Below are positions 13,701 to 23,044 of a stretch of DNA of 64,000 bases, in pieces (position 1 is the first letter of the stretch; each line of letters begins with the position of its first letter). The translations under genes and the position numbers were made by a program. A model generated the notes under the pieces. It worked only from the letters and a program-made list of their open reading frames with translations, did no database searches and was not told the DNA's origin. Origin of the DNA: Bactericera cockerelli (taxonomy: Eukaryota > Arthropoda > Insecta > Hemiptera > Triozidae); the NCBI GenBank assembly GCA_024516035.1, contig CM044955.1, positions 48,529,715-48,593,714 of the forward strand, given 5' to 3'.

Positions 13701-16700
13701 TTCCCCCATCTAATTTTTTCCATGAAAGAATGAAAAAAAATTATTTTTTAAATCCCTTTAAAGAAGAATTTTTGTAGGGGACTTAAAATGAAATTTTTTT
13801 GTCATTGGGTGGAGTCCCAAATTTTTGTAAAATTGACAAACACCCGTTTTGATTAACTTAAAAATTAATAAATAAATTTAAAAAATTTAATTTTTTTGAG
13901 TAAGTAAAAAATTTGTCAATGCCCTTCAAGATAGATTTTTTATACTACCAAAAAAAGAAAACCCCCTCGCAAGATAATTAAAAAAAAAAAATCTCGAAAA
14001 AACATTTACGTAACTAAAAGAGTAATATTTTATACGCCTAAAAAAAATTACCCATTTGTTCTATACGAAAAAAATTTTTCCCAAAAAAATAGACAATGGT
14101 ATTTAAAAAAAAAATAAAGACATGATTTTCAGGAGACAAAAATCATCAAAAAGGGAAAATGGTAATATACACACACAAACTTCAGTTTAGAAAAAAAACT
14201 AAATATCAAAGATCACGCAAACCTTTAAGGTAAATACAAGTCACCAATTACGCCAACACTTTTTTAAAATCATAAAAGATTTTAATATATAATTTATCTT
14301 ATTGTTACATAAAATAAAAAAAATAAAGGGGCCGGTTTGCAAAGTATACAGACATAATGAAGACACCCTATCATTTCCACCCCAGAAAATTAACATTACA
14401 GCTTTATTTAAACATTTGAGAAATGGTCATTTATCCCCTAAGAGATCAAAAGTATATTTAGTATATTGTTTGGGTGGGGAAAAAACAAGCTTTATGAACA
14501 TTATTAATGCTCTGAAAATCAAAGAAAATTCATAAGGGAGAATTAGGGGTTATCGGGCAAAAAATAGAGTGAAAAGAAAACCCAGGTGTAACGCCGAAAA
14601 GAAAACAAAAACCTTTCCCAGGAATGAACGAGAATGAACTGTGAGATCCCCCTGGACGGGTGGAAGGGTTCACTGAAAGAGGGAAAGTTTCGAGTTTTGG
14701 GAACCCTCCCAACGAAATTTAATATTTTTTCGCTGTTCTTCACAATGCGGACAAAAAAAAGAATTTTTTTCTTTTTTTTTTTAAAATTGGCCTTTACCAA
14801 AAAACTTTAAAGTAAAAGAAAAACGGGGAAATTTATTTCTATTTTGGGGTTTTTTTAAAAGGGTATTTTCCTTTTAAAACAATGCTCAAAATTTAGCTCG
14901 ATTTTATGGGGTTCCAAAAACCCTACAAAAGTACAAAACAAAAAAAAAATTTTTCTTATATTGTTTACCTTCGATCATGAAGCGATAAAAGACCCCGTAA
15001 ATTTTATCCTGGGTGCTGAACGTAGATAGATAATCAAAAACACAGCCCGGACCAGCTCCCGGACCCCTAGCATCAAAGGTGCCGGATTGAGAACCGGGAA
15101 CGGGGGGGAAGGGGGTTTTAATGGAGACCACTTGACATTTAGCCGCAAAAATTTTAAAAAACCCCCGGTAAAGATGAAAAGCAATAAAGAAAAAACTTAA
15201 AAAAAACAAACCCCTTTTTAATTCCTACCTACAAAATAAAAATAAAAGTTAAATTTAAAATAAAAAATATTATGGATAAAAATGAAATAGGGGAAAAATT
15301 ATATGCCTTTAATTTTGTTTAATGTTGTTAATAGGTAGTGGTTAATGTTAATACCCAAAAGACATTAACATGCGAAAAAAAGGACCCCTACTTATTATAT
15401 ATTAATAACTAGCCCCGTTTTGGTAGGCCCGCGGCGCGGTTTTGTAACCCAGGGATGGCCCCGGGGGTGCAGAAAAATTTTGGGGGTTATGTATTGAAGT
15501 TAAAAATTTAAACTACTTTTTCTCATTCATAAAATGACCATAAATTCGCAAATTTATTATGATTATTAATCATCTTATTTGGAACGAAAAATTTAATTGA
15601 AATAATACAAAGTAAATAAAAAGGAAAAAAAATTTTCTAAGAAAAATCACCCTTTTTTCAATTGAAAACCCCTTTTTATTTTCTTAATTTGCGAAGGCCT
15701 TTTTTTGTTCATAGTTGAGGTTGAAAAATATTTTTTTTTAGGTTAAAAAAGAGAAGGATCATTTTAGGAAATTTTCATTCCGAAATCATTGGGGCAAATT
15801 TGGTGGAAAAATAACTTTTAAAAAGTACATTTTTAAAAAAATCCAAAAAGCGTTTTTATATTTTTTAGAAACCAATACCAAATTTTTTTTGCTTAAACGG
15901 ACTTGTACTTTTGCGGGGATGTTTTTTGTTAGTCCGCAAATGGACACAATACAAATTCCCCGATGAATGTCTTTAATCATTGCGTAAAAACTAAAAAAAA
16001 AAATAATAAAAAAGGTACTTAGTTTCATAATCAAAAAGGGCAATGTTTAGAAAGAAAAAAAAACATCTCTCCTTAACAAAGGATTTGTAAAAAAGAACGG
16101 TCCCCCCATATTTTAACAAAATTCAAAGGCTTAAAGAAAACAAGGGGCGAACTTATTTTAGATCTATTGGTATCCATATTTTGAAGTGAAAAAGTCAAAT
16201 TTTAAAATTGGACATTTTTAGCTCTTATAAAATTTTTTGCTGTTTAAACTCTTTATATTGCCATTTGAAACCTACAAAATTTAGTCAAACCCGGGCTTGA
16301 AAAACGCGAGAAATTTTTTTTAGTCAATTAAAAGCCCCAAAATGACGTTTTTTTTTTTAAACTATTCAAATTTTAAAATACCCAAATTAAGGTTTTGGTT
16401 TTACGCCCTTAAAAACACAACACCCAAAGAATCAAATATAAATGTTAATAACAACAATTAAATCAAAAAGGGGAAAAACGATGAGAAAGAAAATAATTTG
16501 TAAATACCCATAAATAAACGGAGAAATCGTTATAAAATGGTTACACTTTCATTGGTGCCTGGATTCGTGGCGGTCCCCGGGGGGTGAGGTGGAAGGGGTC
16601 TTTCAAAATTTCGTATCTAAAAAAAAAAAATCATGTAGACCATGTTATTTAGTAAAATTTAAATTAATCCCCCATACCCCAAAAAATTTATTTTTTTTCA

Positions 16701-18560
16701 TTGTGTAACTGTATTTTTGTTTTATTTTTTTATGGTTGACCCCTAAATTACAATTTCAATTAAATTACAAATTTAAAATATTTGCCTTATTGCATTATTT
16801 TTGCAAAAAATAATGTATAATGCCCCGGCGCTCCTGGCAAGATTCCGATTTTCCCCCGCCCTGACCTTGAAGTTTGTTTTTTTTACAATGGGAAAAAAAA
16901 AAGAAGAAAGTCCCCGCCCGGCAGAAAATATAAAAGGGAAAGAAAACAAAGAAAATAAGGGTTCCCGTGGTAATCCGATTTTTTTAAAAAAAAAAGATGT
17001 TTGAAAATTAGAAAAATTATTTAAAATTTAAAAAATTTTTTTATTTATCGGTACAAAAATGGTAAATTAAGGACAGTTTAATAAAAAATTAAAGTTCAAA
17101 AAAATGTTTTTTTAAATTTCTTTTGAACCAAAAAAATCTTTTGGATTTCGGCACAAATTTTTCCCAAATTTTGTTTTTTTTGCCGTACACCCTCAACACT
17201 TTTCATTTTTGGTGAAGATTAGCGATTTAAAATAAATTAGCAAAAAATTTTTCATTAGGAAAATCATTTTTTTGGGAAATTTATTTTAGTTTTTTTATTT
17301 ATGTAATGATTTAAAAGAAACCCTTACTTTCCAAACCCAGCTTGAGAACTTTTTGAAATGAAAAAAATTTAACATTTGAGAAAAAAATTTAGCAAACATG
17401 CGCCTTTTAAAGGTATTAGTATCAGCCCTCCAGAAAAACCGCAAAACCCCCTTTTTTATTGGCGCCGGGTTTAAAATTTAAAAATGATAAAAATTTTTTT
17501 GCAAAATCATCAGAAATCTTTTTAAATTCTTTTTTTTTGACTTAAAAAATTAAATTTTTGAGTTTTAAATTTAAAGTTAAATTTCAGTTTTGATTTTCTG
17601 GAATTTTTTTTGTTGTGAAACATTCAAGAAAAGACCAAAGATTAAAAAGTATGTTTATCCCCCAGGAAATAAGTAAGTACATAAATACAATAAGAATTAT
17701 TTTTGAATTTGATTTTGGTACATTCCCCTTCCCCTTTAAATGAAGGGCACGAGGTGGACTTGGATTTTTGGGAACTATCACCCCCAAAAATTTTTACATA
17801 CCCTAATTACCCCAAGATAATTCACCACCCCCATGAATTTTTTCCAAATTCAATAAAATTTCCCGAAGTTCTAAATTATTTGAATTTGAAAAAATTTTTT
17901 TTTTTGAGCACTAAAATAATGAAAGTCTGAGCCAATAAAAAACCCCCAAGCCCTCTATAACAGTATTTTCCCTTTCCTGGGTTTTGGGTTTTTGGTTCTG
18001 GTAATTTTGATTTTAGAAAAATAAAAAACACATTCCTTTTTTTACAAAAATAGGTTACCCCCCCTTATGTCTCTTTTTTAGAGGGGAGTCTTGTCCCCCT
18101 TTTGAAATTTTGAGTGCGAATTGAATATTTAGTAATAAAGAGCTTTTGAATATAAAAATCAATTAGGGAGTTAGTCCCCAATTTTTTTAAAAGGCTATTT
18201 AAAGAATTTGGGGTGAATAAGAATAAGAAAAACTAAGACAATAGGATATCCCAAATATAGTAAGTTATTGAAAGTGTATTGATATCCCAAAAGTCATTAT
18301 TGTAAATTTGTAAGACAAATTCTTTTATTTCCGAATTTTATAGTACCTATTTAAAATTTTTACAAGTTAAGATTTCTGATATTTTTAATCCGAAGGAAAG
18401 AGATATTGAAGTTTACGATTTCCTTTGGGTTAGAATGAATTTTTTAGTAAACAGGTGCAGTGATTTTATCAGAGCAATGGTTCCCCGTCATTTAAAGCTT
18501 TGGATTTTGTGAATAAAACTTTTTGTTATAATTAAAAAAAATAATAAAATCGTTATTATA
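10770..18560 (+). other. Degraded copy of segment B
   Basis: It is collinear with 23045-30937 at nearly the same length (about 7.8 kb each). It includes counterparts of the Helitron candidate (about 15420-16470) and the hAT element (about 16570-17750). No coding sequence can be supported in it. Confidence 0.75.
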
Positions 18561-18720
18561 CTGCCGATTAGATTAATCCCCCTTATTCCACAGTAATCCC
18601 CCCGACGTTTTATTATGTGTAAAAATCCCAAAGGAATAAATTTTTTAAACCCCCCTGAGGGTTTTGAACCCGGGCCTCGAAATTTTTGGATTACCGTGAT
18701 TTACCAAAGAGTAGCACAAT
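18535..18720 (-). repeat. tRNA-headed SINE (family L), degraded but spanning the part lost in the N gap
   Basis: The tail and body words (ttatactgcc, gattag, ttattcca, cagtaatcccc) match 30890-30937. The sequence then continues through the body (aaaatccca) into a tRNA-like head with an inverted gggttc B box near 18655-18680, as in the intact copy at 46387-46585. It therefore shows what follows 30937 in at least one haplotype. Confidence 0.55.
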
Positions 18721-18730
18721 ATAAGGCAGG

Positions 18731-19098
18731 ACAACTTATATAGTGCAAGGGAAGGATAGCAAAGTATAAAATTAAAGATGGCCAAGATCAAAACATGTTT
18801 AAAAAAGGGGTAAAATTGGGTACTGTAGTATCATTACATGTAACAGATATAAATATAATGGGAGCATAAAAGCTTTGGTTATGAGCAAGACAAGGGCAGG
18901 TTCTGCCACAAAAACTTGAACAGGTGGTACATAAGTTGGTCGGTGTGGTGAAAGGTTTTTAACGGGGCTGGTACAAAGTTGGTCAGGTGTGGTGCAAAAA
19001 GGGTGAACAGTTGCTGGTACCTAAAGTTGGGCAGGTGTGGCATGATTTTATTTGGGAATTGTAATAGATTGGAGGGGTGGCGGGGGGTGGGGGGGTGG
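18731..19098. other. Transition from low- to normal-quality sequence, 3' part of the proline-rich gene
   Basis: Error density falls gradually. On the minus strand a loosely repeated ggtacc/cacctg/ccaactt motif recurs about every 50 bases (18900-19050), in line with a continuing repetitive coding tail of the gene at 19099-19635. The frame is not trustworthy. Confidence 0.4.
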
Positions 19099-19635
19099 TT
19101 AAAAAATTTTAAATTTTTGGTGAGGAGGTGGTGGTGGTGGTGGTTGGTTTGGTAAAAGTATATACTTTGGTCGAGGAGGTGGTGGTGTTGGTGGTGGTGC
19201 ATAATCAAGAATAAGTAATGGAGAACAATCTCCATTGTTATCATCATAGTTGTAGTAATCGTACGGTGAATAGAAACATCGATTTTTTACATTACCTTTG
19301 GTTCCATTTCTGTCTAACTTAGTTGCATTTTCCGCTCTGTACTTGAAGTCGCTCACTCGATGTCTTGTCTCATTCTTGTGGTGTCTTGTCCCATTTTCGT
19401 GAAATTTTCTTTCGGCTGAAGTTTTTGGTTTTCCTTCGTTAGTTTTCCACTTTGAATCTTCTTCTTTTTTTAATCCGATGTTAGTTAGAAGCACACTAGT
19501 CCCATCTTTAGTGTTTTTAGTCCCATCTTTAGTGTTTTGCTCATTTACGTTGGTAATTTCCCTTTTATTTTCACTAACTTCACAAAGAATAATAGCAAAG
19601 AGTGCCACAAATATTATATTGAATGAAATGAACAT
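19099..19635 (-). CDS. Small secreted proline-rich protein, 3' end uncertain
   Basis: I do not recognise the family. The frame starts at an ATG preceded by gataaa and reads 178 residues. Residues 1-20 form a typical signal peptide (MFISFNIIFVALFAIILCEV). The middle is polar and basic, with a duplicated NTKDGT and four N-X-T glycosylation sites (NGT, NET, NAT, NGT, about residues 80-120). Then come RCFYSPYDYYNYDDNN, an acidic-aromatic stretch with two cysteines nearby, and a proline-rich tail (PPPTPPPPRP, QPPPPPPPH). The stop lies in an A/T homopolymer run at the edge of damaged sequence, so the true C terminus is probably further downstream (toward 18880) in another apparent frame. It could be a matrix, cuticle or glue-like protein, but nothing in the sequence settles that. 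Codon pattern and signal peptide support a real gene. Introns were not detected. Confidence 0.5.
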   Translation of the reverse strand: MFISFNIIFVALFAIILCEVSENKREITNVNEQNTKDGTKNTKDGTSVLLTNIGLKKEEDSKWKTNEGKPKTSAERKFHENGTRHHKNETRHRVSDFKYRAENATKLDRNGTKGNVKNRCFYSPYDYYNYDDNNGDCSPLLILDYAPPPTPPPPRPKYILLPNQPPPPPPPHQKFKIF

Positions 19636-20284
19636 TTTATCAAGCTGCGGGGATCTTAAGAAAAACGTGATGACCTTCTAGTGTCTCATTTTTTGCTGGA
19701 GCACTTTCTTTGTACGATTTTCTAAATTCTTGCGTTTACTTCAGGATACTTTAATGACTGACCAGAAAGGAGGAGTTTTCGTTGGGATTTGTTTTGCTAT
19801 TTGGTTTTTTATGATGTACTTACGAACTTCAAATCAGCTCATTCGAGAAATAAAATTATAGCTTTCGAGAAATAAATTATTTCTGATTAACTACATACCT
19901 AAGATTTAATAGGTAGGTTTCGCGATGTTCACTCACCATTTAAATTTATGTAATTGTTTCAGGTACTAAATGATTTCTGTTGAACTATGAAAAATTCATG
20001 GCTTTGTTATACCGAAGTTTTTTATCACCTCAAGTGATAAGCTTTCTTTTTTGAAAATATTATGTTCATTGAATTTTTGGTAAATAGGAAATACGTTTAC
20101 AAGGAAAATACAAAATCTGCTAAAGCTCTTCACCGCAAAACTTCAAAGGTCTAAAGGTGTTCTGCGACTCAAGGATATGCCTGTGTCTGATGTTGCGACT
20201 AAGAACCCAGGAAGTAAGGCTTGCCTCTCGCAAGGCTTTGGAAAAAGTCACCCAATCGAAAATAAATTGAAAAAGTGGTCTTCC
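19636..20284. other. 5' flank of the proline-rich gene, no further feature seen
   Basis: AT-rich single-copy-looking sequence. No convincing exon, RNA gene or repeat. A TATA-like stretch can be found on the minus strand near 19850 but is too common a word here to call. Confidence 0.3.
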
Positions 20285-20526
20285 GCTGGGCGTATATCAG
20301 TGGATATACGTTTTCTATTCTAAAAATTAGTGGATGTGCCTTTTCTATTTCAAAATTAGTGGATGTGCCTTTTCTATTCTCAAAATTAATTGATGTGCCT
20401 TTTCTATTCTAAAAATTAGTGGATGGGTCTTTTCTATTCTGAAAATTAGTGGATGTGCCTTTTCTATTCTAAAAATTAGTGGATGTGCTTTTTCTATTCT
20501 CAATACTAATTTTAAAATTAGTGGAT
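20285..20526. repeat. 30-bp minisatellite (aaaattagtggatgtgcctt type), about 8 copies
   Basis: Units of 29-30 bp with the core attagtggatgtgccttttc followed by tattctaaa. The same unit forms the array at 61716-61925 and its degraded copy near 8735-8900, so it is dispersed to at least two loci. Confidence 0.85.
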
Positions 20527-20584
20527 CATGGATATTTCCAGTGAAGTGGTCAGTAATCCGAGCAACAGAAGTTTACAACATGTA

Positions 20585-20792
20585 TTTTTTTTTTTTTTGG
20601 TACCGCTTTCAACTGCATGGTCATATCACGACGGGGGTGTTAGCCTCCATTCGCAGGAAACTCACAAACCTGCTACCCACATTAACCTCACCCAGCCTGG
20701 GTTGGGCCGGGATGCTTCGCCTCGCTGGACGTTGCTTAACTTCGGTGATCCAACGAGAACCGGTGCATTCAACGCGCCATCGACGCTGGCTA
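20585..20792 (-). mobile_element. 5S rRNA-headed SINE
   Basis: On the minus strand the head (about 20792-20718) reads like 5S rRNA: a ccggttctcg block, then gatcaccgaagttaagcaac, then a gcgagg block, in 5S order. The body carries the family word cccaggctgggtgaggtta, then gcgaatggaggcta, accatgcagttgaaagcg, and ends in a poly-A run (T run at 20585-20598). 5S-derived SINEs are the SINE3 class. Its conserved body is shared with tRNA-headed copies elsewhere in the window. Confidence 0.8.
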
Positions 20793-20873
20793 AAACATGT
20801 ATTTGTATACTCATCTAATTCTTTCCCTTTGATGATTTGATAAAGTCATACCCTTCTCTTGTTTCTACCTCTA

Positions 20874-21068
20874 TTTTTTTTTTTTTTTGGATTTAACGTC
20901 GCTTTCAACTGCATGGTAATATCACAACGAGGGTTTTACTCTTCATTCCCTGGAAAATCACAAACCAGCTACTCAAATAAAACTCACCCAGCCTGAGTGG
21001 GGCCGGAAATAGTGAGCATCACGAGGATTCGAATGTGAATGGTTACCCATCCAATCCTAACCTCGCTT
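20874..21068 (-). mobile_element. 5S rRNA-headed SINE, 5' truncated
   Basis: The minus strand starts with the 3' half of 5S (gcgaggttaggattggatgg, then gtaacc), passes through the same body (ggctgggtgag-type, atgcagttgaaagcgacg) and ends in poly-A (T run 20874-20888). It lies about 80 bp from the preceding copy in the same orientation. Confidence 0.75.
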
Positions 21069-21442
21069 CTCCTCCAGTTTAGTCGTATTTTTCTTTCTAA
21101 CTAAATTTTTTTTCCTGGTTAGGTTTTTTCCAAATATTTCCATTTTATTCCAAGGTCATTCGTGAAAGAAAAATGCGTTTGGTTACTTTTAAAGATAAAC
21201 AATGGACTTAACCTATCAATACCTATCTCACGGACACGGAATTATTATTACATACTGAGTATTTACCTACCGGAGTACCAAACACCTGTGTGAATGATTT
21301 TGATATCATTGCTCAATTACCTGTCCTACCGGAAAGATGTTCTTCTCGGAACAGAATTAATTCCTCTACAATAAACAGAAACATTATAGGGGGATGTTGT
21401 TCCTATAATATTTTATCCCCATGTTTTATATATTTAAGGGAG

Positions 21443-21494
<52 letters not shown>

Positions 21495-21521
21495 TGAGTG
21501 AGTGAGTGAGAGAGAGAGAGA
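21443..21521. repeat. Compound microsatellite (GT)n(GA)n(GAGT)n(GA)n
   Basis: Directly visible: about ten GT units, then GA units, GAGT units and GA units again. The open frame across it is low-complexity. Confidence 0.95.
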
Positions 21522-22504
21522 GCGGGGGGTGAAATAAAGGGGTCACCTGTTATAAACTCCCTGTGAACTGTTTGAAGTTCCCACACAACCCAATTGAAAA
21601 GTTACGGGACTTCCGCTTGTGTAGGTATGATGCAATGTTCTCAAACTTGGTTTTGGAAATGGTTTCTGAATTTTTATATTCTTCCTATTTACCTACTATC
21701 ATGAATAATAATATTTCCGTGTCCGTGCAATAGACACAGATACCCTGTATCACGGTGGTGAGAGAATGGACGTCAATATCCAACGTCTAGGCTCCTTTCA
21801 TGTCAATTGGTACTAAAATTGTCAATAAAAAATTGGTCTATGGCACTTGCAATGAACGGAAATATTTCCTGCTACCGCTATTCCTTCGGGGTAAAATATA
21901 AGGCAGTATTGTAAATGGCAATATATTTGCGATTCAATATTAACAAGAACATTGGCATCATAAACGCGGAACAAAAAGACTGCAGCAATACCTATAGCTG
22001 AAATTCAAGCATGTTTCTGAGAAATCAGTTTTAACGCTCCCTAGAAATAAATGAAGGTTCCTAGTTACGTGCTAAATAACATTTTTATTGCCTACGGATT
22101 TTCATCTGCGTATATTTGATAGAACTAGAATGAGTCAACTCAGAATCTCTGGCTTATTTGCAAAACCTTGTATTTTAATCGAGTGATCGCGCAATATAGT
22201 CAGATATACTGAGGAAAATTATGGAAAATGATAAAAAAACAAGAGCATTATGTCATTTAAGGCGGAATTAATAGATTGTCCCGGATTGCATATTGTTTTA
22301 GATTGGGAAAATTGATGCTTAGCAATTACTTAGGATGTCGATTTTGTCTATTAATTTCACCCTTAGAGTCTTTATAGAACAAATTTGTAAGGTCTCTTAT
22401 TCACAAAATATGCAATACATTCTAAACAGTGACTTTTCCTAGCTTTATCAGACAAAACATAGGCCGAATAAAAAAAAGCCCACATTGTTTGTATTTAATA
22501 TTCT
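21522..22504. other. Intergenic, no feature seen
   Basis: AT-rich sequence with many stops in all frames. No splice-bounded exon with recognisable protein sequence and no repeat matching others in the window. Confidence 0.3.
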
Positions 22505-22665
22505 GTAGCTTGATCGATAAGGCGGCTAACTTGTAACTTGGAGGTCGGTGGTTCAAGTCCCGGTTTCAGTATAGATTTAGTAAATCGAGTTTGAGTAGTT
22601 GTGACATCATGAAGATGATTAACACAAATATGATAACTATTTCATATTCTGACTCATATTTAGTA
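22505..22665 (+). mobile_element. tRNA-headed SINE (family T)
   Basis: The head has an A-box-like tagcttgatcgataaggcgg, a ttgtaac loop resembling a Thr(TGT) anticodon loop, and a B box ggttcaagtcc. The downstream body word gattaacacaaatatgataa recurs in the inverted copy at 35285-35441, which shows an interspersed element rather than a functional tRNA. The acceptor stem is not preserved. Confidence 0.7.
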
Positions 22666-23044
22666 GGTAAGTTTAGCTATTGGAAAAACATTTATTCACT
22701 GATCTGTGTATCTCTAGAAAGTTAACTGTCGGAAAACTGGGAAATTGAATGAAGGATATCGTTTTAGAGTACCTATCTACATAATAACATAATAATTTCA
22801 TAGGGCATGATTCTTTTTCTCATTCTCTTACATTCAGCGTATTTGATTTAGGGGGCCCAAATTAAAATAATAACCGGTAGATATTTTACACTATGAAACT
22901 CTCAAAAACGGCCTTGATAATAATAATAATCTTTAGTGGAATGTAACCACCAGGCGAGGTTATTGCTCATAGCATTTTCAACCACATAACCCTTAGAGTC
23001 TTATTATTACATGTGGTCACAAACTCAAATTAATGAGGAAAAAA
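22666..23044. other. Right end of segment D
   Basis: No gene seen. It ends at the junction where sequence becomes identical in type to 63855 onward (shared ttctttttgatattatg). Confidence 0.35.

Larger units (their letters stand above)
1..18730 (+). other. Low-fidelity second copy of segments A (dpn locus) and B
   Basis: This stretch runs collinear with 51721-63860 and then with 23045-30937, in the same orientation. Anchors: 1-60 to 51721-51770, 715-733 to 52497-52515, 3730-3810 to 55701-55797, 4345-4417 to 56390-56461, 7417-7482 to 60390-60470, 10700-10770 to 63790-63860, 14165-14240 to 26830-26900, 18560-18600 to 30890-30937. Isolated bases have been turned into their neighbour's base, giving long runs of A, T, C and G. 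For example the C run near 12700-12718 replaces a mixed C/T stretch at 25230-25270. Exons and introns are hit alike, so this reads as a consensus-quality failure, not evolution. Open frames here should not be used as gene evidence. Confidence 0.85.

Noticed and set aside
1..18730. Repeat-induced or deaminase-type hypermutation of a duplicated copy
   Set aside because: Changes go to all four bases and follow the neighbour's identity rather than a C-to-T or A-to-G bias.
18879..19247. 122-codon His-rich frame
   Set aside because: Shadow of the proline-rich gene in another frame. Its start region overlaps good coding sequence of that gene; only the lower part may reflect the same gene after an indel.
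22505..22570. tRNA-Thr(TGT) gene
   Set aside because: No acceptor stem pairing, and the body is shared with an inverted copy at 35285-35441.
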